Positions 47,197-58,219 of a DNA stretch of 64,000 bases are shown here, in pieces (position 1 is the stretch's first letter; each line of letters starts with the position of its first letter). The stretch comes from Cerioporus squamosus (Eukaryota; Basidiomycota; Agaricomycetes; Polyporales; Polyporaceae). The stretch spans positions 55,211-119,210 of the forward strand of contig JABYQS010000118.1 in the NCBI GenBank assembly GCA_022592435.1, given 5' to 3'. The translations under genes and the position numbers were made by a program. The notes below the pieces were generated by a model. It made no database searches. It had not been told where the DNA came from and saw only the letters and a program-made list of their open reading frames with translations.

Positions 47197-48233
47197 ATGC
47201 CACCGAAGGGAGGAAACGCGAAGAAAGAGTCCGGGAGGGCCAAGAAGGCCGAAAACGAGGCCAAGAAGAACGCCGCAGCTGAGGCGGAGAGGGTATGTTT
47301 CGCAGCCACCGTCTCTCCTGCCGAATACTGATTCGTGTACTGCGACCGCAGGAGCGTAAGGAGGCTGAGAAGTGGGCTCAAGGAGGTAAGGCCAACAAAG
47401 CGAAGGAGGAGAAGGAGGAGAAGCGCAAGGCCGAGCTCGCACGCAAGGCGGAGATCGCCCGCCTGCTCGCTGAGGAGGAGGCCAGTGCACCGTCCAAGCC
47501 CAAGGCAGCACCCAAGGCAGGAGCCAAGAAGACCACCGCTGCGAAGAAGGATGTCAAGCCTGCTGGTCCTGGAGCGATTGCGGCGGGAGGAGGTCTGGGT
47601 GCGGTCAGCGACGCGCCGGGCGATGAGGCACCGAAGGAGGTCGAGTCTTTCACGGCGACGGGCATCGACAACGCGATCGACTTGTTGGAGGTTGTCACTG
47701 CGAAGATGGACAAGGCAAGCATAGGCTCGAAGGCGGCCGATATCGAGAGACATCCAGAGGTGAGTACCGCCATGGCACCGACTACAGGACCGCATACTAA
47801 TGTTACCTGCAGCGGAGAGTCAAGGGTGCATTTGAGGCGTACAAGGAGAGGGAGCTTCCCAAGGCGAGGGCAGAGGTACGTCGATTGATCGACGCAGCCC
47901 ATATTGCGGTACTCACCTTCCTATGATCATCATCACGATAGCATCCTGGGTTACGGCTGCAACAGTACCATGTGCGTTTACTAGTACCCTTCATTGCGGA
48001 CATCGCTGACTCGGTTTTGAATCACAGGACCTCCTCTGGAAGCAATTCCAGAAGTCACCGGAGAATCCGTAAGCGACTATTTTGTTCCTCTGATCGCCTT
48101 GCTATTGCTGAATGACCGCCGTAGTTTCAACCAGACCACTGTGTCGTACGATGCGTCGAAGGAGGAGAGGGTCGAGGCGCTCCAGAAGAAGAACGCTGAG
48201 ATTGCTCAGAGGTTGAAGGAGAAGTCGTCGTAA
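47197..48233 (+). CDS. CCDC124/Lso2-type ribosome-associated protein
   Basis: Six exons (47197-47292, 47352-47759, 47813-47875, 47942-47971, 48028-48068, 48125-48233) give 248 aa. The N-terminal half is a highly charged Lys/Glu/Ala helix beginning MPPKGGNAKKESGRAKKAEN. The C-terminal half has the conserved CCDC124 blocks ERHPERRVKGAFEAYKEREL, HPGLRLQQY and DLLWKQFQKSPENPFNQ. CCDC124 and yeast Lso2 bind the ribosomal intersubunit space of idle 80S ribosomes and help their recovery after starvation, so a cytosolic role is inferred. The fourth exon is only 30 nt; it was placed because the HPGLRL block is otherwise missing. The fifth exon is 41 nt. Confidence 0.92.
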
Positions 48234-48846
48234 ATACTGCCACAATGCTGACGACTCCTACAACTGCGGTGCGCTGCGAATCTTCCTCTCCTTGGCCACG
48301 TCCAAACTCATTCCTGCACTGGCAGTGCACAGGCTTCGGTTGTTCCTGTCACTTGCTCACGCCGCCACTGACACGTTTAGATGTGCATTAGGAAAGGCAC
48401 TCAACATGATCTGTTTTGCCTGCTGTACGATATCCGTCCTATATAACGATTGTATCCTTACGTCCACCGCATCAGTCTCCCTTCAAAGCTTCACGGTCCG
48501 CCGACTCGGTACTAGTCCGAGTCGATATTCGTATACTGTCAACTGGAATCAGCAACCCGCTGAAGGGGGGCTGTGAAGCTCGTTGTCTCCGTGCCGATGC
48601 AGCATAGCACACGTAGACGTATGTATTGTAGCTGCGATGAGAAGAGCGTCGGCGAAATGCTTGACTGATGGCGCTGAGTTGCGCAGCGACAAGCAGTGCC
48701 GAGGCGCCGAAGTGGCCTGCTTATGTAATCGCAGGTGAATTTTACTATATCGCGTCGCACTCTCTTCCTTTCTCCCACTCATCTCCGACCTTCCCCCCCC
48801 CCTCTCCTCCTCCCCACCCTTCTCACCCTATACACGACCTACAGCC
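48234..48846. promoter_or_regulatory. Upstream region of the calcipressin gene, pyrimidine-rich at its end
   Basis: 613 bp. The last 90 bp before the calcipressin start are a CT-rich tract with a run of C, typical of a transcription-start region in TATA-less fungal promoters. The rest holds nothing recognised. Confidence 0.4.
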
Positions 48847-49671
48847 ATGGTCAACAACCACAACCTGACTGTTTCGATCCCGTCGTCGCCGGGTTCGCCA
48901 ACCAGCCCGCCGTCGTTGACATCGTCGAGTCCTGTCTCGCCGCAGCGCACGAATACTTTGGTGATTACGCGCTTGCCTACACACTTCTTCGAGCCCGTCA
49001 TCCAAGAGGCCCTCAAGAGTCACTTTTCGACATATGGTCCACTCCATACGTGGGCGCCGATCAAGGGCCTTGCTCGTGTGATCCTCGTATACTTCTCCGA
49101 AGAGGACGCCGAGATGGCCAAGGAGACAAACGATGGTCTCATCCTCGGCGAGATGAACAACGAGTGAGTATGTACTCGAGCGTCGCGCATGTCTTGTCAT
49201 GCTGACAATGTGATGCTGCACAGACCAGAATATATCCTCCGTGTCTACCGCGCCGACCCGACGCCGATCGAGTCCGACGAGACCCAAGAACACAACCACT
49301 ACCTGCGGCCACCAGCGAACGAGAAGAACTTCCTCATCTCTCCGCCAGGTTCCCCTCCCGTTGGATGGGAGCAGATCCGCGAAGACCCACCGAATTCCAC
49401 TGCGCTCGCACATGACCTCATCGCGGCGCTCCGCAGGCTCGAGATCCAAGAGGAGCAAGAGCGGCGAGGTCCGGGGCTCGAGGTTCTTCTAGAGGCAGAG
49501 GACGGCGTCGGGATCAGCGTCTGTGTGGAGGATTGCGACGCTGTCGCGAGGGAGCAGGTGAACGAAGAGGAGGATTGGGCATACGGCGAGCGAGCTCCGT
49601 CGAGGACGCGTTGGCAGCCGATGCCCACCGCGATGCCTCCTTCGAGGCCTCCTGTCTCAGTCTCTGTTTGA
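48847..49671 (+). CDS. Calcipressin (RCAN/Rcn1), calcineurin regulator
   Basis: Two exons (48847-49163 and 49224-49671) give 254 aa. An RRM-like fold is suggested by NTLVITRLPTHFFEP, STYGPLHTWAPIKGLARVIL and AEMAKETNDG. The second exon carries YILRVYRADP and the family signature FLISPPGSPPVGW (about residue 142-154), the phosphorylatable FLISPPxSPP motif. Calcipressins bind the calcium-dependent phosphatase calcineurin and inhibit or tune it; phosphorylation in the SP repeats changes the effect. The C-terminal third is acidic and then Pro/Ser-rich. The 60-nt intron splits a Glu codon. Cytosolic. Confidence 0.93.
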
Positions 49672-50608
49672 TTGTCTGCTGTCGAGGTGAGTCTAGTTCT
49701 TTGGTTAAGACCTGGTTCGCATCGCGCCTCTGGCCGCGCTTGCGTCTTTGTGATGATTTACTTCTCAGACCTGTACCGACCCGCAAGGGACCGAGGACAC
49801 CCGTACATTGCCTTTTTACTCTGATCATTCGCTTCTCGCACCGTGCTCGATAACGTGGATGCTGACTGCCGAACTTTGCAGGTTACGTTGTTGCATCGCA
49901 TACACCATCTCATCTCATGTTATACCGTCATGTGAGTACACGATCCTCCGCTCTCTCCTTCCCCTTCACACTTTGCCCTCTGGGGCCCCTTCGTCGTCGC
50001 ACAAGATGAGAAAATTTCAGACCTGTTCTGACTCTAGCATGGAGATAAACCAAATTATTGCCAATTGTTCCTTCTGATGCGCTCTTCCCTCGCCGTTCTT
50101 CCCGTCACTGTCGTGTTGAGAATGCGTACTGACGACACCTCACCTTGCAGAATGTCCTCGGGATCGCTTTGCATGTTTTTTGTCTCATGGACACTCGGAC
50201 TCTGGATCATCTCTCATATCTCATCTGGTCGCGCACGTACTATACACATCGCATGTATTCATATGGATCTACTTGTATGCTTAGAGCAATCCTTTCAGTC
50301 CCACGTCTTCCGCAATGCTATGTGCATCCATTGTATCGTCGTCGTCTGTGTCTGCTAGATCATATCGTTTGCCGCAGACCGAGGGGAACCTTTGCCATCA
50401 ATGTCACGGAACACGCTATTCCGTGCACGAGCGTGGGCTGAACGTTTGCACTCTCTTCGAGGGGGCTAGACTGCCAGATAACGTCAATAGCGGAGGTGCG
50501 GTCGTTTGTGCGGTCGTGCCTGCTCTGCCTGGAGAAGCTGGCGTAGGAGAGAATAACCGACTGCAAATGCGTGGAGTCCAATTCGAAGCTGTGAGAGGCA
50601 AAGCAACA
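49672..50608. other. Intergenic region downstream of the calcipressin gene
   Basis: About 940 bp with only short unconvincing frames. Part of it is probably the calcipressin 3' UTR. Confidence 0.4.
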
Positions 50609-51005
50609 TCAGTTCAACTCAGTGTACGGCGCAGGGGAGCTGGAATGAGACCGTACGGGTTCCTTTATATCCAGATGCCACATCGCCTCGCCTGGCATGT
50701 AGCCCATCTCCGTGAGCGTGTCGAACACCGTCCAGCGCTGCTGCTTGGTCAAGGCAGGCATCTCCCAGTTGTCGTAAAAGCTGACGATCTTCTCGATGCC
50801 GTGAGCGTCCTCCCCGTATACATCCTGCACACGCAAGGCAATCCCATGTTTGGCGTAGTACTAAGTAGCGGCGCTGGAGCCGGACCCACGTGGGGACAAT
50901 GTCGTATGCACCGAGCGTCGACTTCTTCGAGAGTATAGCCCCGCCTTGCTTGATCGCATAGTTCAACAGCACTTCGCCGTGCCAGGGTATGTCGTACCAG
51001 GCCAT
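50609..51005 (-). CDS. Hypothetical protein or gene fragment
   Basis: On the minus strand MAWYDIPWHGEVLLNYAIKQ and YDIVPTWVRLQRRYL read like real protein. The sequence then continues in another frame with DVYGEDAHGIEKIVSFYDNW, LTKQQRWTVFDTLTEMGYMP and GEAMWHLDIKEPV before a stop near 50609. A 37-nt GT-AG intron (about 50839-50875) would join the frames without loss, but that is shorter than usual here. The alternative is a frameshifted remnant. Upstream, in another frame, PLLKIVIGVHQGHSE near 51170 could be an earlier exon. I recognise no family. Confidence 0.4.
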
Positions 51006-51892
51006 AGGGATATCTTAGACGTCGTCGCACTTGGCGACCTAGACCGGGTTGAGGGGGCGTGGCAGATGGATGTGGGTAGCATGTTTCAAGCGAGGTCACT
51101 CTTTTTATCTCTGCATCAGTACAGTGAAAAGACATACTCTGAATGTCCTTGGTGCACCCCAATCACGATTTTCAGTAGGGGTACCTTCTTGACGTTGCGT
51201 TTGGGTGCAGTGGACGGGACGACGACGGTGGTTCGGGTGCCACCGTGACTACTTCGTCAGCTATGACCTGGGCGTCCGAGCGGTCGCATCCCAGTGACTC
51301 GGACGACATAGAGTTGGGTAAGAGAAGTCTCAGACTCTACGGCAGTGGCTGGAGGTCGAGAAGATGATAAGTGAGGGGTAACATTGATGAGAGCAGCAAG
51401 GACAAGACCGGTCCGAACTGCAAGAAAGAGGCTTGATCCAGATCCTCCGCACTCAGAGACGGTCCCTTGTTCGCTGGTCCAGGTTGGTCCGCACTTGTCG
51501 GAGCCGTGCAACTTGGTCGTAACCACCCCCCACAAACGTGACAAACACGAGGCGTGATGCCGAGGTGGCCGTCTCGCGGGTGCCGGCCTGCCGGGTGGTA
51601 CCATCAGTCACGCGTCACCCACTGCGGTGCGCGTCCACCCAAGTTCGCATTGTACGCCCATCTCGACCTCAGCCGAGGACAAAGGACTTTGTAATCCAGG
51701 CAATTGTTCGTCATCTCCAACGTCGCTGAATCAATGCATGTGCTTACATGGCTTCGCAGAAATCAAAGTCCGCAATTATCGCCAGTTGATCCCGACCACA
51801 ACCACGCTGCGTCACCCCAGACGACCCGAGGGCATATAAAACCCAACCGCTTCCTGGTTCCGGTATGTGCATCGTCTCTCTCCCGCACCACC
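51006..51892. promoter_or_regulatory. Upstream region of FunK1 copy E
   Basis: About 890 bp. Apart from possible upstream exons of the minus-strand hypothetical gene near 51160-51245, it holds no recognised gene. The TATA box of kinase E is at its right end. Confidence 0.4.
51835..51840 (+). promoter_or_regulatory. TATA box of FunK1 copy E
   Basis: TATAAA in the context GGGCATATAAAACCC, 53-58 bp before the start codon of copy E. This is the clearest core-promoter match among the five kinase genes. Confidence 0.6.
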
Positions 51893-54681
51893 ATGTCTGA
51901 CGTGGTGGTTGCGCGAACCTTTCCCGAACCACTGATACCCCACACCTCTCCTTTCCGCGGCATCTTCACTGCCTTCAGGACCGACAACCCTCTGTTCAAA
52001 GACAAACGAAAGGAGCACGCTGACAGCAACGCCAACATGGGCTTCCACCTCGAGATCGAAGACTTCATCGCCGCCTTCACCCCGATAACATCCTCCGACA
52101 ACCACTCCCGCGTCATGTCGGTCAAGAGAAAGCCGCCACAGATGTCCAAAAACATCGCCGATATGATTGCCAAGGCGGCAGGAAAGGGAGGAAGCGAGAG
52201 GCAGATCGCAGAAGCATGGGTGAGTGGTCCGTAACCACCTTTCACTCCGCCTGCTCACTGTCGCTCGTGTCGCAGCAAAAGTGGTTGAACCCAATCACGA
52301 AGGACGCCATCGGACCTTGCCCTGGTTACCGCCTTGCTCTGTCGCAGGATCGTTGGGACCCAGGCGACTCCGAGAAGCTGAAGGTCGATGGCGCCATCCA
52401 CCTCCAGGACGAGCTGCCGACCGATGGACGTCCTCACTGGGAAAGCCAACGGATTCTCATCGAGTTCAAGAAAGGTACTGGCTCTCTTGATCCCTATGAC
52501 GACAACAAGAAGGGCGACGCGGATGCCGAGACACGTGTTGACGTTCGGGGCCAAATCACTTCCTATGCCGCCCACGCCTTCGCTCGCCAGCATCGCACGG
52601 CAATGTTCCTCTGCCTCGTGAACGGTGAGAAGATGCGTGCCACTCGCTGGGACCGATCTGGCACGGTCTTCTCTGCGTCGTTCAACTACATCGAGCAGCG
52701 CGACACGCTCCGCAAGCTCCTCTGGGGTTTCTCTCGCCTCAGCGACAAGAAGCAGGGCATCGACGAGACCGCGGTCCTCCTCCTCCCTACCGATGACGAC
52801 TACATCGCAATGACTGAAGCCCAAGACGAAGAGCACAACACCGACATCTCCGAGGTCGAGGGGACCGTCGTCGAGGGCGAAGGGCCGTGGACCTTCCGCT
52901 TTGTCCGCGAGCTCTTCAAGAAGTCTATCGCCGATAATTGTCCCCGTTATCGACTCATGGTCCCCTCCGCAAACGGCCCGCAGTACTTCCTCGTGGGCAA
53001 CCCGGTCGTCATCGCTCCCGGGATGTCTGGACGCGGGACGCGCTGCTACGTCGCGTACGACAAGGCCAACAAGCGCTTCGTTTTCCTCAAGGACGCCTGG
53101 CGCCCTCCGTATGAGAACGTTAAGACGGAGGGACAGGTCCTGCGCCAACTCCGAGATGCTAACGTCAGGAACATCCCGACGATCGTCTGCGATGGCGAGC
53201 TCGACCAGGAGACTGAGACCCCCTTGTACGTTCCCCGCCAAAGCGATGCCTCCTCAGCTGCGTCTTCCGCCGGCGACGAAGATCCAGATCCAGCCTCTGA
53301 TGACGAGATGAGCTGCGAAGACGAGGACGAGGAACCGGACGAAGAGGGGGAGTTTGGCCAGACTTCCCGCAGCGCCTCAAGAAGTTCGAGCCGTGGTGAG
53401 GGCCCACCCTCACCGGATGCTGCATCGCTCTCGGAGGAGGAAGAGAGTCCAGCAGCAGCCGAGGTCAAACCTCCTCCCCCTCAAGGTCCCACGCCGAGTG
53501 CCTTTCAAAATCGTGGACAGAATCTCGTGCGAACGTTCCGTCACTACCGTCTCGTCGTCGAGGAGGTCTGCAAGGAACTGACCGAGTTCCGCTCCGGCAA
53601 GCAGCTCATGTCCATCATCCGTGATTGCGTCCGAGGTGCGCCGAACTCGCGGACTTTCATTTTCCTTAGGTCCTGACTCGTCTATGCAGCTCACGCGGAC
53701 GCGGTGAACAACGCCGACATCCTCCATCGCGATGTGAGCGGGGGGAACATCCTCATTTGCCCGACTGTCGTTCTCGACACAGACGGCAAGCGCCGCGTTG
53801 TTTGGAAGGGCATGCTCACGGATTGGGAGCTCTCCAAACCAATTCCCGGTGAAGGAAAGACCGAGTCGGCTCGTCAGCCTGTCCGCACCGTACGCTCTGA
53901 GCTATGTCATCACCGTCTTCTCCCTTGCTGACGCGCATTCCAGGGCACTTGGCAGTTTACCTCGGCTTGGATCCTCGACAACCCTGAGGACGCCGTCCGT
54001 ACGGCCGACGATGTGGAGGCGTTCTTCCACGTCTCTCTCTACATGGGTCTGCGCTACATGCGCAACAACTGCAACAACCTGCAGATGACCATGTTCGATT
54101 ACTTCGACAACTACAGCTACGACGCGGAGCAGGAGCGGTACCTGTGCGGCCTTCACAAGCAGGTCTCGATGACCAACGGGCGACTCCAGGACGCGGGCAA
54201 GAAGCGCTTCAGCTTCTTGGATGACGATGGAAAGCCGGGGAACCATCCGATCGACGCGATCTTCGACGTCATGCTCGAGTGGTTCAGGGAGCGCTACGAC
54301 GCTTTAACGCGCATCCCTGCCCCGGGGAAGAAGCTTCGAGTCGACGACCACACCGCACTCCTCCAGCTCCTGGACTCGAAGCTGGACGACCCTCCGCCCG
54401 GCGGTGGGAAGGCGGCGGTGTGGCCGGAGAACGACAAGGTCGGGGACCAGCTCAAGCCTGCGAAGAAGCACGGGAGCGACGGCGCCGACGAGAAGCCTCG
54501 GGCGAAGCGCGTCAAGACGAACGACAGCGGGAAGGGCGGTGCGCGGGCCTCTGGATCCGGCAAGGCGTCTGCCAGTGGGTCCTCCAGCGCTGCTGCAGCC
54601 CGTGCTCCTCCTCCGCGGACCCGGGGGAATCGCTTGAAGCGAGGTGGCACGGGGAGTTCGCGGTCGAAGCTCACGCGGTAG
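51893..54681 (+). CDS. FunK1-family protein kinase, copy E (HRD, nuclease-like motif intact)
   Basis: Four exons (51893-52219, 52276-53635, 53690-53889, 53944-54681) give 874 aa. The N-terminal module has LKVDGAI (Asp about 145), ILIEFKKG (ExK about 172) and RGQITSYAAHAF (QxxxY about 203), the full nuclease-like pattern shared only with copy B. An insert rich in Asp, Glu and Ser (about 53270-53450) precedes the second kinase part. Kinase motifs: FVFLKDAWR, TEGQVLRQL, ILHRDVSGGNIL (canonical HRD), LTDWEL, then DDVEAFFHVSLYMGLRYMR. The tail has KPRAKRVKTND, a likely nuclear localisation signal, and an RTRGNRLKRGGTG end similar to that of B. Closest to B in every motif although 20 kb away and on the other strand. 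Confidence 0.92.
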
Positions 54682-54925
54682 TGGTTGTATGCTGTATCAT
54701 TTTGTGTAGTACTCCCCTTGCTTCGAACATGGTATTGTCCGTCCTCACCACACGATCAGTCCACGATTCGTCGGAAACTAAGTTACCGGTGCACATCAAC
54801 TGAGACCTCATGCTCACTTCACGCCGTAGCATCCGAATTCTCCTACATACGGTAAAACGTCTGCCACATCTTCCCCCGTCACGGCCACTTAAGTCTGATG
54901 ATATAGATACACCCGCCTCTCAGCT

Positions 54926-55799
54926 TCACTCCGGCTTCACGCCCCGCGCAACAAACCACGTCGTTTCCTTCCCCTCCTGTCCCCAATGCTTCATATCCAT
55001 CCTCGCCACATCCTTCATCACGAAACCGCCCAGCCCCGCGCCCTCGAACGCCGCGCGCAGGCGCGCCTCGGAGATTCCGTGCGTGTGCGGGACCATGCCG
55101 CGGTGCGACTCGGGGAAGAGCGTGCGGTTGTCCGCCTCGGCCTTGATGTCCGCCACGACGAGGGAGCCCCCGGGCTTGAGGAAGGAGGCGAGGGTGCGTG
55201 TGATGTCGTCGATGGAGGCGAAGTGGTGGTAGGACGCGCAGCACTGGTAACCGAGAGGGTTAGTGAGCACTTGGGATGGGAGATAGAGCGATAAGGGCAC
55301 GCACGACGACGACGTCGAACTTCGCGCCGTCGAGCTCGCCGGGCTCGCCCTTGAGCTCGACGCACGCGGCGCGCATCTTCTCCGGGCCATAGCCCAGCCT
55401 TGCGGCCTGCGCGTTATACCGGTCCACCGACGCCTGGCTGATATCGACCCCGACGATGCTCTTCACGTACTGCGAGAGCGGCTCCGAGACCAGTCCTGCA
55501 AGCGCCACACCATACCCAGGGTCAGCCTGCGGCTCGAAGTCTGAACGGCGTCAGAAAGGTGGAAGGTGAGACGTACCGATGCCGCAGGCAAAGTCCAGGA
55601 CCGCGGTGCGCTCCCTGTCGAAGAGGTCGGGCCACTCGGCACGCATGGCGTCGACCTGCTTGCGGGACATGTCGCGCCACTCGGGGTGCATCTCCTCGAG
55701 CTTGTCCGCGTGCTCGTCGAAGTACGCCTTGTTGGCGGCTGCGAAGTGGTCGTGGCCGTGGGCTGGGGCAGCAGGGTGCTGGTGAGAGTGGTCGGACAT
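54926..55799 (-). CDS. Class I SAM-dependent methyltransferase
   Basis: Three exons encode about 250 aa, from ATG at 55797-55799 (MSDHSHQHPAAPAHGHDHF) to a TGA at 54926-54928. Motif I, VLDFACGIG, spans the first intron; VKSIVGVDISQASVDRYN carries the acidic residue that binds the SAM ribose; FDVVVCCASYHHF and FLKPGGSLVVADIKAE are the post-I and motif II/III regions. These define the methyltransferase type 11/12 fold. The acceptor substrate cannot be read; similar fungal proteins are annotated only generically. The His-rich N-terminus is unusual but probably disordered. No signal peptide. Confidence 0.9.
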
Positions 55800-56501
55800 C
55801 CCTCGACGCTGCACTCTGTGTGTCGTGGTATGGTAGCGGTGCAATCCGAAAATGATCTGGTTATGTTGGACGACTTGAGGGAGTCACTGTACTTATATAC
55901 TTATACGAAGGACGGCAGCGCAGCAGAACCGGGGACGTACGTGCTCGAAAAGTGCGTTCTGCAAGTCGCCTCCGCAAGTATCGGACTCTCGGCTGCTATC
56001 GCGTCGCGCGGGGTGACTGCGAGGGTACTCGTCCGCTCGACAGGGCCCTCTTCGATCATCGATCGGCGCCGCATTTGGCAACATCCTGGACGCATCTGCC
56101 ACCTGTGGCTTGACCATCAGCTGTGCCGGAGACACATGAGTCGGAGGACTGACTAACTTCGACGATATGTGTCGACCGTGGGCTCCTGCTCACCCACGAG
56201 AGCACGTGTAGAGGGCATGAGGATTGACTCAGTCGCCGTCGACTCGCCGAGGTCGGCCTATACGAAGTCACGAACGGCGCCCAGAGTCGCACCACAGGTG
56301 ATATTGACCCGGTGTGCCGCCTCGTTAGCGATGTCATGTTGAGAGATCCATACACGCGGCAGGAACGCAAAAGGAGAGAATCGCAGCAGTGCGCAATATG
56401 ATATAGATCCAGAGCATGGGGGTTATAGAGATACACGAGGTCCGAACGGAGAGAACCTATATGCGTTAGAGCTCACATATGTAGCAGCGATGCGTTCACT
56501 C
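55800..56501. other. Intergenic region between the methyltransferase and the Rab gene
   Basis: 702 bp with no supported gene. TATATACTTATACG near 55894-55907 lies about 100 bp upstream of the methyltransferase (minus strand reads GTATAAGTATATA) and may be its TATA region. Confidence 0.4.
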
Positions 56502-57443
<942 letters not shown>

Positions 57444-57773
57444 CGTGATGGTACGAGGCAGACGTGCAGATTACAGCAGGAAGACGTGTCTGAGTCTCGG
57501 TGCAGAAGGGCCAGCCAGGTAGGTCGCGCGGACTCAGTCGGGGTCGCGCTGGCAGTTATCCAGGTCAGAAGCCCGAGGCAAACCTAGGGCTGTATCCTGG
57601 GAGCACAGGATGCCGAGAGCGCGCTGTCTGTGCGACGCGCAAGGGCAGCGAGGATTGGGCGAGAGCGACAGATCCCCACAGCATTTCCGGTCGACACGGC
57701 GCTGGCAGCGTGATCGAGGCGTGGTTGTGGCGTTCGCCGCACTGCCCTCCCCGGCGTAGCTGACGTAAGTGTT

Positions 57774-58219
57774 TGCTTCCGAGGCTCTTGCCAAACAGAC
57801 ATCCGGCGCTTTCTGCGTACCTGGCTTAGCTTCAGCCACCACTATTAGTCTCTAGTCCGACCTTTTCCTCGTCTGTCGTGTCCGATGCATCTTCGAGATC
57901 GCAACACCACGGACTATTGCGATACGCGCGACTAGGAGAAGTCAGAGATGCCCGTGTCGACGCAGAACAGCAGCCATTCCTCAGACTACTGTGATTGACG
58001 CGTGGTTGCTTCCGAGGCTCTTGCCAAACAGACATCCGGCGCTTACTGTGTACCTGGCTTACCTTCAGCCACCGCTAGTCTCTAGTCCGGTCCATTCGTC
58101 TGTTCTGATGCACCTTCGCGCTCCCAGCAATCCAGATTGCCGCGATCGGCGCGACTAGGAGAGGCCAGCGATGCCCGTGTCGACGCAGAACAGCGGCCAC
58201 TCCTCAGACTACTACGATG
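57774..58219 (+). repeat. Tandem duplication of the REV1 promoter and first codons
   Basis: Two direct copies of about 215-225 bp (57774-57999 and 58008-58219), roughly 85-90 percent alike by eye. Both contain CTTCCGAGGCTCTTGCCAAA, then GACATCCGGCGCTT, GTACCTGGCTTA, CTAGTCTCTAGTCCG, and both have ATGCCCGTGTCGACGCAGAA. The second copy opens the REV1 gene. In the first, the ATG at 57948 reads MPVSTQNSSHSSDYCD and then a TGA, a 16-codon frame. It is a recent local duplication of the gene's 5' end. Confidence 0.85.
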
